Shown here: one piece after another, positions 17,215-26,291 of the stretch | Numbering within the stretch: the stretch's first letter is position 1 | Layout of the letters: each line of letters opens with the position of its first letter | Assembly (NCBI RefSeq): GCF_900115705.1 | Contig: NZ_FOXL01000010.1 | Coordinates: 1-64,000 of the forward strand | DNA length: 64,000 nt | Direction of reading: 5' to 3' | DNA from: Frateuria terrea | Lineage (GTDB): Bacteria; Pseudomonadota; Gammaproteobacteria; Xanthomonadales; Rhodanobacteraceae | Translations under genes and position numbers: made by a program | The notes under the pieces: model-generated | What the model was told of the DNA's origin: nothing | What the model saw: the letters and a program-made list of their open reading frames with translations, nothing else | The model's database searches: none

Positions 17215-17502
17215 ATGAAAGGGGGGCTCTGGGAGAGGGAAGCAGGCTCGGCTGCTGCCGAACCACCAACGTTCCGTGAGTTGGCGTGAATCGTTCGTCT
17301 ATCGGCGAGGCGCCGATCGGCTTTCGTACAGCTTGCGCGGGGCGCGGCGACGGATCGCCTGTTCGGCGCACGAACGACCGCCGCGCACGAAAGAGTCTGC
17401 GTCGCCTACGCCTGCTTCACCATCGATTGCGAATGATTGTGCGATCAGGCCGAGCCCGCCAGCGAACGTGAAGAACGGGTGCCCGCGCGGGCCGGCAGGC
17501 AC
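17215..17502. other. divergent promoter region, flippase / GT2-sulfotransferase operon
   Basis: This 288-bp region separates two divergent transcription units, so promoters for both should be here. No terminator, repeat or ORF with support was seen. The last 90 bp are relatively AT-rich around ATCGATTGCGAATGATTG. Confidence 0.4.
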
Positions 17503-18474
17503 ATGAGTGGAGGTGTCGTGGTACCGGATCTGACCATCGTCATTCCTTCCTACCGGTCGGAGCGCTGGGTGGCGCGCGCCATCGGCTCCGCGCTGGAGGA
17601 GGGGACACTTGCGCAGAACCTGATCGTGGTCGAGGACGGCGTCTTCGATGGCACCGCCGACGTGGTGCGAGGCTTCGAGGGCGTGCGCCTGGTGTCGCTC
17701 GAGCGCAACCTCGGCGCGCCGCATGCGCGCAACCTTGGTTTGTCGATGGCGACGACGCGCTACGTGATGTTCCTCGACGTGGACGACTACGTTGAAAACG
17801 GACTGCTGCGCGGCCTGGTCGACCGGCTCGACCAGGAGAGCGCCGATCTCGCCATCGGGCCCTGGCGCTACGACGGCAACGGCAGCGAGCGCCGTGTGCT
17901 GCGTGTTCCCGTCGCGCTGGACAATGGCGAGCGCATCTTCCGCTGGAAGGTTTCGCGGGAGTTCTTCCCGCCGTGCTGTGTCGCCTGGCGCGCCGAGAGC
18001 CTGCGCGCGATCGGCGGCTGGGACGAGCAGCTGCGCAAGGACCAGGATGGCGAGCTGGTCATCCGCGCGCTGACCCGCGGGCTGCGCGTTGCCGTGAGCA
18101 CCCAGGGCAACGGCGTGTACTGGCAGCACCACTCGCCGCATCGAGTGCACCACGCGCATCCGGAGCACGTCATGCATGCCGCCGAGGTGACCTACCGGCA
18201 AATCCGCGACTGGGTGGATGCCTGCGCAGCCCCGGCCCGCGAGCGCTATCGGACGGAGCTTGGCCGCTATTGCTGCAAGACGGCCTGGATCGCGTACTCC
18301 CGCGGCGACGACGAGGCCGGTGCGCAGTGGAGCGGCCGCGCCCGCAAGCTCGGCTTTTCCCGGCGCGGCTACAACACCAGCAGCGCGCTGCTGGCGGCGC
18401 TGTTCGGCATGCGCATGTCCTCGCGCATCAAGACGCGCGGCATGAGCATCTACCACCGACTCGCGCATCGATGA
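17503..18474 (+). CDS. glycosyltransferase family 2
   Basis: A 323-aa GT-A glycosyltransferase: LTIVIPSYRSERWV at the start, ARNLGLSMATTRYVMF, and the metal-binding DVDDY near residue 90, followed by GGWDEQLRKDQDGEL, the acceptor/catalytic segment. It differs clearly from the two paralogous GT2 proteins of the locus. The start is uncertain: ATG 17503 is used, but GGAGG at 17509-17513 sits 4 nt before GTG 17518, which would give 318 aa. Its stop overlaps the first sulfotransferase start as ATGA, making it the head of a GT-sulfotransferase-cysDNC run. Confidence 0.87.
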   Translation: MSGGVVVPDLTIVIPSYRSERWVARAIGSALEEGTLAQNLIVVEDGVFDGTADVVRGFEGVRLVSLERNLGAPHARNLGLSMATTRYVMFLDVDDYVENGLLRGLVDRLDQESADLAIGPWRYDGNGSERRVLRVPVALDNGERIFRWKVSREFFPPCCVAWRAESLRAIGGWDEQLRKDQDGELVIRALTRGLRVAVSTQGNGVYWQHHSPHRVHHAHPEHVMHAAEVTYRQIRDWVDACAAPARERYRTELGRYCCKTAWIAYSRGDDEAGAQWSGRARKLGFSRRGYNTSSALLAALFGMRMSSRIKTRGMSIYHRLAHR

Positions 18475-19463
18475 ACGCCGCCGTGTCCCGCGTGCCGCCG
18501 ACGCAGACGCCGCTTGACTTCCCGGGCCAGCGCCGGGGGCCACATCCCGTACTCGCCCATGGCGGGAACCGGACCCGACCCATGGATGGAAACATGACCG
18601 AGCCTGTACGCCGGTTCCTCAGTGAGCTCCCGCACCCGCTGCGGCGCGCCAAACGCTTCGGCCGCAGCTGGGTGCGTTTCTGCCAGCACAGGACGGCCAG
18701 CATATTTCCGCGGCCGGTGATCATCGGCGGCAGTCCGAACGCGGGAACCACGGCAATCGCCGCATGGCTTGCCAAGGCCGTCGGGACCGAGTCCAGCAAC
18801 GACCCGTTCTGGCGCGTCGCGCACTACGACGCGCAGGGGTTCCTGCTGCCTGACATCCTCGAGGGGCGACTGACCGCGGGCCAGTTCGTGGACCGGTTCG
18901 GCGCCTACTTCCAGGCCGAGATCGTCAAGGACCCGGATTTTGCGTTCCTCTACCGGCAGCTGAAGGAGCGCTTTCCGCAATCGAAACAGGTGTTCGTCGT
19001 GCGCGACCCCCGCGACAACATCCGCAGCATCCTTCATCGCCTCGGGATCCCTGGCGACCTGAAGGAGCTCGACCCACGCGATGGCTACGTCCCGGCCAGC
19101 CGGCAGCGCTGGCGGGCCATCTTCGAGGGCCATGGCCTGGGCATCACACGGGGCAACTACGTCGCGCGGCTGGCGCAGCGATGGAGCCTGGGCGTACGCA
19201 GCTACCTCGACGCGCGCTCATCCATCCACCTGGTCCGCTATGAGGACGTCGTGGCCGACAAGACCGGCGTGATCGAACAGTTGGCCGACGATCTCGACAT
19301 GCCGGTGGTGGCCGACATCAGCGGCGCGGTGGACGGATCGTTCCCGCTGCGCGGCGGCCACCACACGGCGCTGGAGACCTTCTTCGGTGCCGCCAACCTG
19401 CGCTCCATCGAAAACCTGTGTGCCGACGGCATGTCGGCGCTTGGCTACGGCAAGGAACCCTGA
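18471..19463 (+). CDS. sulfotransferase (first of a pair)
   Basis: A 330-aa PAPS-dependent sulfotransferase. The 5'-phosphosulfate loop is GGSPNAGTTAIAAWL at about residues 86-100 and the 3'-phosphate site is VFVVRDPRDNIRSIL at about 174-188, both characteristic. ATG 18471 overlaps the GT2 stop; internal Met codons at 18582 or 18594 would give a family-length protein without the odd 40-residue N-terminus. It is followed 3 bp later by a second sulfotransferase and then by cysD-cysNC, the genes that make its co-substrate. Likely acceptor: the locus polysaccharide (inference). Confidence 0.87.
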   Translation: MNAAVSRVPPTQTPLDFPGQRRGPHPVLAHGGNRTRPMDGNMTEPVRRFLSELPHPLRRAKRFGRSWVRFCQHRTASIFPRPVIIGGSPNAGTTAIAAWLAKAVGTESSNDPFWRVAHYDAQGFLLPDILEGRLTAGQFVDRFGAYFQAEIVKDPDFAFLYRQLKERFPQSKQVFVVRDPRDNIRSILHRLGIPGDLKELDPRDGYVPASRQRWRAIFEGHGLGITRGNYVARLAQRWSLGVRSYLDARSSIHLVRYEDVVADKTGVIEQLADDLDMPVVADISGAVDGSFPLRGGHHTALETFFGAANLRSIENLCADGMSALGYGKEP

Positions 19464-19466
19464 GCC

Positions 19467-20570
19467 ATGAACTGGAACTCGCTCGCAGACCGCGACGGCG
19501 GACAAGGGCGCCCGTCCGGCGGACCTGTGCCCATCCCGGCTGCCGGCAGGGACCCGCGCGGTACGCCGCCGGAAACTTGCCAGAGCCCTTCGGGCGAACG
19601 CCCGCCGGTATTCCTGCTCGGCTCGCACAAGAGCGGCAGCAGCCTGTTGCGCAGCCTTCTGGACGGCCATCCGGAACTGGCGGTGCTGCCGAAGGAAACG
19701 CACCTGTTCCAGTTCACCGACCACTGGGTGAACTACCGCCGTCGACGCAACCTGCCGCACGGGCTCGAGGGCAACGAACTGGTCGAACGGATGCTCGACC
19801 AGATCCGCCTCGATACCCGCCCGGGCAACCCGTATGCGGACGCACCGGGCTTCGCCTACCGCATGGAAGTGCTCGAACCGCGCCTGCGCGCCCTCGATCC
19901 GACCGACATGCCGGCGTTCTTCATGGGCTACATGCGCGCGGCCTATGAAGCCGCAGCCGGCACGCCACCGCGCGATGGGTCCATGCTGGTGGAGAAGTCG
20001 GTGGAACACGCCGAGTTTGCCTACGTCCTTGCGCGCTATTTCCCCGGCGCGCGCTTCATCCACATCGTCCGCAATCCCTATGCCACGGTGGTCGCGCTGC
20101 GCCGCATGCTGCAGGCGAACACGGGGAACTTCCCCTATCTGTGGCCGATGGCGTGCTCCCTGCACAACTCCTATCACCACCTGTTCACCAACCGGCTGGC
20201 GGTACCCGATTACCTCTGCATCCGCTTCGAGGACTTGCTCGGCCACATCGCCGCGACCATGCGCCAAGTGGCTTCGTTCCTGGACATCGACTACCTGGAC
20301 CTGCTTACGCGGCCCACCTCGATGGGTGAGCACTGGCAGGGAAACAGCACCAGCAACGAAGCTTTCGGCGGCGTCTCGCACAAGCCGTTGGAGGCGTGGA
20401 AGGCGCAGATCACCGATTACGAGATCGCCCTAGCGAATATGGTCGCCGGCCCAGTGCTGGAGGATTTCGGCTACGAACGGCTCGAGGCGCGCCATCCTTC
20501 ACGGCGTGCCAGGCGCGAACGAGCCAAAACCTATCTCGCCAACCGATTGGCGCTTTCGCTCGGAATTTGA
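19467..20570 (+). CDS. sulfotransferase (second of a pair)
   Basis: A 367-aa PAPS-dependent sulfotransferase unrelated at first sight to its neighbour beyond the fold. The 5'-PSB loop is LLGSHKSGSSLLRSLLDGHP at residues 50-69 and the 3'-PB motif RFIHIVRNPYATVVAL is at about 196-211. The first 45 residues are low-complexity Gly/Pro-rich. It starts 3 bp after the preceding stop and ends 125 bp before cysD. Two adjacent, divergent sulfotransferases suggest sulfation at two positions or on two sugars. Confidence 0.88.
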   Translation: MNWNSLADRDGGQGRPSGGPVPIPAAGRDPRGTPPETCQSPSGERPPVFLLGSHKSGSSLLRSLLDGHPELAVLPKETHLFQFTDHWVNYRRRRNLPHGLEGNELVERMLDQIRLDTRPGNPYADAPGFAYRMEVLEPRLRALDPTDMPAFFMGYMRAAYEAAAGTPPRDGSMLVEKSVEHAEFAYVLARYFPGARFIHIVRNPYATVVALRRMLQANTGNFPYLWPMACSLHNSYHHLFTNRLAVPDYLCIRFEDLLGHIAATMRQVASFLDIDYLDLLTRPTSMGEHWQGNSTSNEAFGGVSHKPLEAWKAQITDYEIALANMVAGPVLEDFGYERLEARHPSRRARRERAKTYLANRLALSLGI

Positions 20571-20613
20571 ATCGCGCTTGCGGCCGATATAGCTGGCGCG
20601 CATAACGGGAATC

Positions 20614-20642
20614 TATCAATTTCTTTCACGGCGCCATATCTA
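20614..20642 (+). promoter_or_regulatory. candidate promoter upstream of cysD
   Basis: In the 119-bp gap before cysD, a locally AT-rich stretch contains TATCTA (20637-20642) as a -10 candidate. The hexamer 17 bp upstream is weak. It would allow cysDNC to be expressed apart from the sulfotransferases. Confidence 0.22.
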
Positions 20643-20695
20643 AAGTCCCAGCATTGCCGACTTTGGCGTCTTCACACGGACAAGGAAACATGCCC

Positions 20696-21682
20696 ATGGC
20701 CCTGGCTGCAATTCCGGATCAGAACGGCACCCCGCGCAGCGACGCCGCAGCGCGCGCCGGCGCTGCCGACATCCAGTCACTCGCCACTTCATCGCATCTG
20801 AAGCGGCTGGAAACCGAGGCTATCCACATCATGCGCGAGGTGGCCGCGGAATTTGCCAACCCGGTGATGCTCTACTCGGTCGGCAAGGATTCCTCGGTGC
20901 TGCTGCACCTGATGCTGAAGGCGTTCTACCCCGCGCCGCCGCCGATCCCGATGCTGCACGTGGACACCACCTGGAAATTCCGCGAGATGATCGCCTTCCG
21001 CGACCGCCGCGCGAAGGAGACCGGCTGCCGTTTGCTGGTGCACACCAACCAGGAAGGCGTGGCGCAGGGGGTGAACCCGTTCAGCCACGGCGCCACCGTG
21101 CATACCGACGTCATGAAGACGCAGGCGCTCAAGCAGGCGCTCAACCAGTACAAGTTCGACGCGGCCATCGGCGGCGCGCGCCGCGACGAGGAGAAATCGC
21201 GCGCCAAGGAGCGCGTGTTCTCTTTCCGCAACGCGCAGCACCGCTGGGATCCGAAGAGCCAGCGCCCGGAGCTGTGGAGCCTGTACAACACGCGCATCCA
21301 CAAGGGCGAGAGCGTGCGCGTGTTCCCGCTGTCGAACTGGACGGAACTGGACATCTGGCTCTACATCTACCGCGAGAACATCGAGGTGCCCTCGCTGTAC
21401 CTGGCCGCCGAGCGGCCGGTGGTCGAGCGTGACGGCCAGCTGATCATGGTCGATGACGACCGCATGCCGCTCGAACCCGGCGAGGTGCCGCAGATGCGCA
21501 AGGTGCGCTTCCGCACGCTCGGCTGCTACCCGCTCACCGCGGCGATCGAGTCCGAGGCCGACACGCTGCCAGCGGTGATCCAGGAAATGCTGATCGCGCG
21601 CACCTCCGAGCGGCAGGGCCGCATCATCGACCAGGATGCCTCGGCCTCCATGGAAAAGAAGAAGCAGGAAGGGTATTTCTGA
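20696..21682 (+). CDS. cysD: sulfate adenylyltransferase subunit 2 (ATP sulfurylase small subunit)
   Basis: A 328-aa PP-loop enzyme that forms adenosine 5'-phosphosulfate from ATP and sulfate together with CysN. The PP-loop [12 protein letters not shown] is at about residues 61-72, and the family blocks [30 protein letters not shown] and LGCYPLT are intact. ATG 20696 is preferred over 20690 because AAGGA at 20682-20686 then has 9-nt spacing. Its stop overlaps cysNC as TGATG. No cysH, cysI or cysJ is nearby, so this copy probably feeds sulfation rather than, or as well as, assimilation (inference). Confidence 0.95.
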   Translation: MALAAIPDQNGTPRSDAAARAGAADIQSLATSSHLKRLETEAIHIMREVAAEFANPVMLYSVGKDSSVLLHLMLKAFYPAPPPIPMLHVDTTWKFREMIAFRDRRAKETGCRLLVHTNQEGVAQGVNPFSHGATVHTDVMKTQALKQALNQYKFDAAIGGARRDEEKSRAKERVFSFRNAQHRWDPKSQRPELWSLYNTRIHKGESVRVFPLSNWTELDIWLYIYRENIEVPSLYLAAERPVVERDGQLIMVDDDRMPLEPGEVPQMRKVRFRTLGCYPLTAAIESEADTLPAVIQEMLIARTSERQGRIIDQDASASMEKKKQEGYF

Positions 21683-23583
21683 TGGATCTTAAGACCACCG
21701 ACAGCCAGTCGAGCGCCGCCGTCACCGCGATCGACGATTACCTGCAGCGCCACGAGACCAAGAGCCTGCTGCGCTTCATCACCTGCGGCAGCGTGGACGA
21801 CGGCAAGAGCACCCTGCTCGGGCGCCTGCTGTACGACACCAAGCTGCTGTTCGACGACCAGCTCGCGGCGCTCGAGGGCGACAGCCTGCGTCACGGCACG
21901 CAGAACGGCGAGCTGGATTTCGCACTGCTGGTCGACGGCCTGGCCGCGGAGCAGGAGCAGGGCATCACCATCGACGTGGCCTACCGCTTCTTCAGCACGG
22001 ACAAGCGCAAGTTCATCGTTGCCGACTGCCCGGGGCACGAGCAGTACACGCGCAACATGGCCACCGGAGCGTCCACCGCGGACCTCGCCGTCGTGCTGGT
22101 CGATGCGCGCAAGGGTCTGCTCACGCAGACCCGGCGGCACACCTACATCTGCGGGCTGCTTGGCATCCGCCACGTGCTGCTGGCGGTCAACAAGATGGAC
22201 CTGGCCGGCTACGCGCAGAGCACCTTCAAGCGCATCGAGAGCGACTACCGCGTGGTCGCCGCGCAGATGGGCATCGAGCACGTCACCGCCGTGCCGCTGT
22301 CCGCGCTGCACGGCGAGAACGTCTCCAACCGCTCTCAGGCGATGGGCTGGTACAACGGGCCCAGCCTGCTCGAGCACCTGGAGACGGTGCAGGTCGAGCG
22401 CGCCGTGAGCAAGCTCGGCTTCCGCATGCCGGTGCAGTGGGTGTGCCGGCCCAACCAGAATTTCCGCGGTTATGCCGGCCAGGTGGTGGCCGGTGCGATC
22501 GCCCCGGGCGACGAAGTGGTGGCGCTGCCCAGCGGCGTGCGCTCTCGGGTGGCGCGCATCGTCACGCCCGATGGCGACCTGCCGCGCGCCGTCGCCGGCG
22601 ACGCGGTGGCGATCCAACTCGAGGACGAGCGCGACATCAGCCGCGGCGACGTGATCGCGGCGATCTCCTCGCCGCCGCAGGTGGCCGACCAGTTCGCCGC
22701 GCACGTGCTGTGGATGGACGGCGCCGCATTGCTGCCCGGCCGCCCTTACTGGATGAAGATCGGCGCGCGCCTGGTCACGGCGCAGGTGACCGAGATCAAG
22801 CACCGCGTCGACGTGAACACGCAGGAGAAGCGGCCGGCCAAGCGCCTGGAACTCAACGAGGTGGGCTATTGCAACCTCGGCCTGGACCACGCGATCGCGT
22901 TCGAGTCGTACGCCGACTGCCGCGAGCTCGGTGCGTTCATCCTGATCGACCGGCAGACCAACGCCACCGTCGCCGCCGGCACGCTCGACTTCGCGCTGCG
23001 CCGCGCCGACAACATCCACTGGCAACACACCGACGTCGACCGCACGGCCCGTGCGCGCATCAAGGGCCAGACCCCGGCTTGCCTGTGGTTCACCGGACTG
23101 TCCGGCTCGGGCAAGTCGACCATCGCCAACGTGGTCGAGAAACGCCTGCACGCGATGGGCTACCACACGTACATGCTCGACGGCGACAACGTGCGCCACG
23201 GCCTCAACCGCGATCTGGGCTTCACCGAGGAGGATCGCGTGGAGAACATCCGCCGCGTTGCCGAGGTGTCGAAGCTGATGGTGGACGCGGGACTGATCGT
23301 GCTGGTGTCCTTCATCAGCCCGTTCCGCAGCGAACGCGGCATGGCGCGGCGGTTGTTCGAGAACGGCGAATTCCGCGAGGTGTTCGTCGACACGCCGCTG
23401 GAGGTGTGTGCCGAGCGCGATCCCAAGGGCCTGTACGCGAAGGCCCGCGCCGGCCAGATCAAGAACTTCACCGGTATCGACTCGCCCTACGAGCGTCCGG
23501 AGCAGCCCGAGCTGCACCTGCAGACACAGGGGCTGGCCGTGGACGAGCTGGCGCAGCGGGTGATCGATACCTTGCTGGGATGA
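21682..23583 (+). CDS. cysNC: bifunctional sulfate adenylyltransferase subunit 1 / adenylylsulfate kinase
   Basis: A 633-aa fusion. The N-terminal GTPase (CysN) has GSVDDGKST near residues 38-46, [12 protein letters not shown] and NKMDL, and couples GTP hydrolysis to APS formation. The C-terminal APS kinase (CysC) begins near residue 465 with the P-loop GLSGSGKST and makes PAPS. The start overlaps the cysD stop, so translation is coupled. PAPS is the direct donor for the two sulfotransferases encoded upstream. A strong terminator follows. Confidence 0.96.
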   Translation: MDLKTTDSQSSAAVTAIDDYLQRHETKSLLRFITCGSVDDGKSTLLGRLLYDTKLLFDDQLAALEGDSLRHGTQNGELDFALLVDGLAAEQEQGITIDVAYRFFSTDKRKFIVADCPGHEQYTRNMATGASTADLAVVLVDARKGLLTQTRRHTYICGLLGIRHVLLAVNKMDLAGYAQSTFKRIESDYRVVAAQMGIEHVTAVPLSALHGENVSNRSQAMGWYNGPSLLEHLETVQVERAVSKLGFRMPVQWVCRPNQNFRGYAGQVVAGAIAPGDEVVALPSGVRSRVARIVTPDGDLPRAVAGDAVAIQLEDERDISRGDVIAAISSPPQVADQFAAHVLWMDGAALLPGRPYWMKIGARLVTAQVTEIKHRVDVNTQEKRPAKRLELNEVGYCNLGLDHAIAFESYADCRELGAFILIDRQTNATVAAGTLDFALRRADNIHWQHTDVDRTARARIKGQTPACLWFTGLSGSGKSTIANVVEKRLHAMGYHTYMLDGDNVRHGLNRDLGFTEEDRVENIRRVAEVSKLMVDAGLIVLVSFISPFRSERGMARRLFENGEFREVFVDTPLEVCAERDPKGLYAKARAGQIKNFTGIDSPYERPEQPELHLQTQGLAVDELAQRVIDTLLG

Positions 23584-23670
23584 GATGGAGGCGGGAACCT
23601 CCCGGCCGTAGGCCGGGTAGGCGCCCCACGGCGAGGCTTCGGGACGTCTTGGTCTTGCCGAGGTGACATC

Positions 23671-23719
23671 AAAACCCCGGCGCATCTCCGATCCAACGGA
23701 GGTGCGCCGGGTTTTTTTT
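23671..23719. terminator. bidirectional intrinsic terminator after cysNC
   Basis: A long hairpin with arms around AACCCCGGCGCATCTCCG and CGGAGGTGCGCCGGGTT has an A-run on the left and eight T on the right. It ends the cysDNC unit and could also end the convergent sulfotransferase gene. Confidence 0.88.
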
Positions 23720-23892
23720 GCTCGACGGTGCGGTAGCCACGTTCCCGAACACAGCAGGCGTTGCCTGCCAAAGCAAAGCGAGCGGCAAGCGGTACGCCCG
23801 GACCCGTGAGCGCGAGGGGGCGGTTGAGGCGGCGCCATCCATGGCGTCGCCCGGTCCTCCGTGGTCGGCGCTATCCGGCAGCCGCCGTTGCT

Positions 23893-24789
23893 TCAGTTGG
23901 CCGCGAGCGACGAACCACGTGCCGGCGTGCCGCTGGCCAGCTGGATGGGAGCCTGTTCGTCAGGGTGTTCCCTCATGCTCGGGACCGCGTAACCGAATTT
24001 CTCCACGACCAGCCTGTCCCAGTAGTCGATCAACTGCTCCGACGGCGCGTCGTAGTAGTAGTCGAGTTTCCGCTTCCGGCTCGTGGTGTTGGTCTTGGGA
24101 CGGGAGAGCACTTTCGCTTCGGTCGCCGGGGAGAACTCGAATCCGGCGCTCTTGAGTGCGTCCAGCAGATCGGATTCCAGGTGCTCGTTGCGCACGAAGT
24201 AGTCGATGAAGCAGTTGCTTGCCTCGTAATCGGTCAGCTGGTCGCTGGTGGCGATGGCATTCAATGCATCCATGTTGCCTTTCTTGCAGGCGAACGTCTT
24301 CAGGTAGCTGTAGGTCAGGAAGCCCGTGACCTGGCCCACGCCGGATTGGGCATAGCCCTCGACGTCCGGACGGAATTCCTTGTCGTGCATCATGTGCAGC
24401 CATTCGCGGAAGGCGCCGGGGTCGTTGACGTCCTGGTAGGTGCGCCTCCATTTGTCCGCGATCCGGTTGGGCCGGCTTTGCAGGAGTTCGTGAACGGCCG
24501 ACAGCGGGTTCGTCCTCCAGCCGCGGCCCTTGAACTTGATGCCATGCTTGGTCACGTTGCCGAACACCGTGCCCTTGCGGTGGCAGCCGAAGGCCCACAG
24601 CGAGACGTACCAGTCCCACGGGTCCCTGACCGACCCCAGGAAGATCCTCCCCTCGGAAAACAGGCGCCGGCTCGCCTGGTTGTGCTTGCCGACCAGTCTT
24701 CCACCCACGAGCTCGTCGAGCAGGTCGCGGATGTGCGTGCATCCGGTTTTCTGCAGCTCGAGAAAAACGATTCTGTCCGATATGAACAT
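23893..24789 (-). CDS. sulfotransferase-family protein (third)
   Basis: A 298-aa protein with a sulfotransferase-like P-loop at the very N-terminus (LELQKTGCTHIRDLL, residues 10-24) and GSVRDPWDWYVSLWAFG at about 52-68, matching the 3'-PAPS site of the Sulfotransfer_2-like group. The remainder is charged and helical with no membrane segment. ATG 24789 is the start: GGAG lies about 8 nt upstream and the motif begins at residue 10, whereas an upstream frame start at 24876 has no such support. It lies convergent to cysDNC across the terminator. Acceptor unknown, presumably the same polysaccharide. Confidence 0.75.
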   Translation of the reverse strand: MFISDRIVFLELQKTGCTHIRDLLDELVGGRLVGKHNQASRRLFSEGRIFLGSVRDPWDWYVSLWAFGCHRKGTVFGNVTKHGIKFKGRGWRTNPLSAVHELLQSRPNRIADKWRRTYQDVNDPGAFREWLHMMHDKEFRPDVEGYAQSGVGQVTGFLTYSYLKTFACKKGNMDALNAIATSDQLTDYEASNCFIDYFVRNEHLESDLLDALKSAGFEFSPATEAKVLSRPKTNTTSRKRKLDYYYDAPSEQLIDYWDRLVVEKFGYAVPSMREHPDEQAPIQLASGTPARGSSLAAN

Positions 24790-24829
24790 GGCTTCACTCC
24801 GTTTCGTCACATCGTGGGCGGCTGTACGG

Positions 24830-24845
24830 TTGCACGGGCGTGCAA
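24830..24845. promoter_or_regulatory. 16-bp palindrome upstream of third sulfotransferase
   Basis: TTGCACG and CGTGCAA form a perfect 7-bp inverted repeat with a 2-bp centre, 41 bp upstream of ATG 24789. It is shaped like a dimeric-regulator operator; the regulator is unknown. Confidence 0.35.
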
Positions 24846-24986
24846 AGAACGACGTTTCCCCGACAACCGGATGCAACCCTTCTTTTTGGGACTTCCGTGC
24901 TCTTGCGCAGGCCTTCCGGACGCCGATGATGGGCCGGCCTGCCGGCGCATCGGGGCCGGGCGGCCCACGCGAGAGACTCTCCTATA

Positions 24987-26291
24987 TCAAGCGGCCGATC
25001 CGCGTTCCTCCGGCTCGAGCGCGTGCGAGTGGGCGACCGGCTGGTAGGTGGACGCATGGCGGTCATAGATGGTTTCCAGTCGTGCCACGCAGTCGCGGAT
25101 ATCCATGTTCTCCACCATGTGCTTCCGCCCGCCAGCGCCGAACCGGGCGGCCAGTTCGTCGTTGCCCAGCAGGGCCGCAAGGCCGTCGCGGAGGGCGGCC
25201 ACGTCCTTCTCGGCATGCGCGAAGCCGGTGCTGCCGTGGACGATGCCCTCGTCGGCACCGCCGCGCGCGGAGGTGATCACCGGTACGCCGGCAGCCTGGG
25301 CTTCCAGCAGCACGATGCCCAGGCCCTCGGCGTCACCGTTGCTCGCGGTGATGCTCGGCAGGCAGAACACGCGCGCGCGGTGCAGCCGTTCACATACCTC
25401 CCCTGGCGAGAGCGAGCCGGCGAATTCGACACGCACGCCTAGTTGCTGGGCCAGCGCGCGCAGCCTCGGCTTCTGCGGACCATTGCCCACGATCACCAGC
25501 CGCGCCTCCGGGAAGCGCTCCTGCACCTGGCTGAAGGCCTCGATCAGGTACTGGCATCCCTTCTTTTCCACCAGGCGGCCGACGAAGAGCACCTCGTTGC
25601 GCTGCGCCAGCGGCAGGCCGCCCGGGACGAAGCGGCGCGTGTCCACGCCGATGTGGTTGACGCTGATCTTCCCGGCGGGAATGCCGACCTCGATCGCGCG
25701 CTTCTTGATGGCGCGCGACACGGCGATGAAGTGCACGCGCGGATCGCGCGCGATAGCCAGCAGGCCCTTCGGATAACCGCGCAGGACGAAGCCGCCGCGT
25801 CCGGACTCCCACCACTGGCGGTCCGTATGGATGTCGTAGCCGTGCAGGGTGACCAGCACCGGCAGGTCCAGTTGCCGCGCCACCGGCCAGATCAGGTATG
25901 CGTCGGTGCCGAAGTGGACGTGCAGCAGTTGCGCCCGTTCGGCGCGCAGCCGCGCCAGCTTGTTCGGCGGCAGCGTCGCCAGCCGGGTGCTGGCCCGGGC
26001 CAAGCGGTGGAGCAGCCGGTTGCGGAAACCGACCAGGCGCACATCCAGCTCGTCCAGCGGCAATCCTGCGGGGAGAAGCCGCTCGCCGACCAGCACGCCG
26101 TGCCAGCGCACAAGCATGCGCACCTGCTCGCGGATGAAGGTTTCCGAGTAGGGCAGAAGGTCGCCCTTGTACACCAGTATCTTGCGCGACTGTCGCATGG
26201 CGTCGGTTTGGCCTGGTCGTGCATGGCACGGCCGGCTGCCGTCCTGGCTACCGGGCGGGCGATCGTTGTGAATGGATGGCGTTGGCATCAT
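24987..26291 (-). CDS. glycosyltransferase family 4 (WcaL-like)
   Basis: A 434-aa GT-B enzyme resembling colanic-acid-type glycosyltransferases: LVYKGDLLPYSETFIREQV, HVHFGTDAYLIWP, LVTLHGYDIHTDRQWW, donor-domain VLFVGRLVEKKGCQYLIEAF and the EGLGIVLLEAQAAGVPV segment with the E-x7-E active site. The start at 26291 overlaps the upstream stop (ATGATG), with GAGGGG just upstream; Met at 26198 is an alternative that removes a 31-residue leader. It ends the - strand operon that contains the flippase-ligase fusion. Confidence 0.88.
   Translation of the reverse strand: MMPTPSIHNDRPPGSQDGSRPCHARPGQTDAMRQSRKILVYKGDLLPYSETFIREQVRMLVRWHGVLVGERLLPAGLPLDELDVRLVGFRNRLLHRLARASTRLATLPPNKLARLRAERAQLLHVHFGTDAYLIWPVARQLDLPVLVTLHGYDIHTDRQWWESGRGGFVLRGYPKGLLAIARDPRVHFIAVSRAIKKRAIEVGIPAGKISVNHIGVDTRRFVPGGLPLAQRNEVLFVGRLVEKKGCQYLIEAFSQVQERFPEARLVIVGNGPQKPRLRALAQQLGVRVEFAGSLSPGEVCERLHRARVFCLPSITASNGDAEGLGIVLLEAQAAGVPVITSARGGADEGIVHGSTGFAHAEKDVAALRDGLAALLGNDELAARFGAGGRKHMVENMDIRDCVARLETIYDRHASTYQPVAHSHALEPEERGSAA

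Noticed and set aside
21526-23838. 770-codon - strand frame opposite cysNC
   Set aside because: Shadow of cysD/cysNC: Arg/Val/Gln-rich with no recognisable motif, and cysNC is unmistakable.
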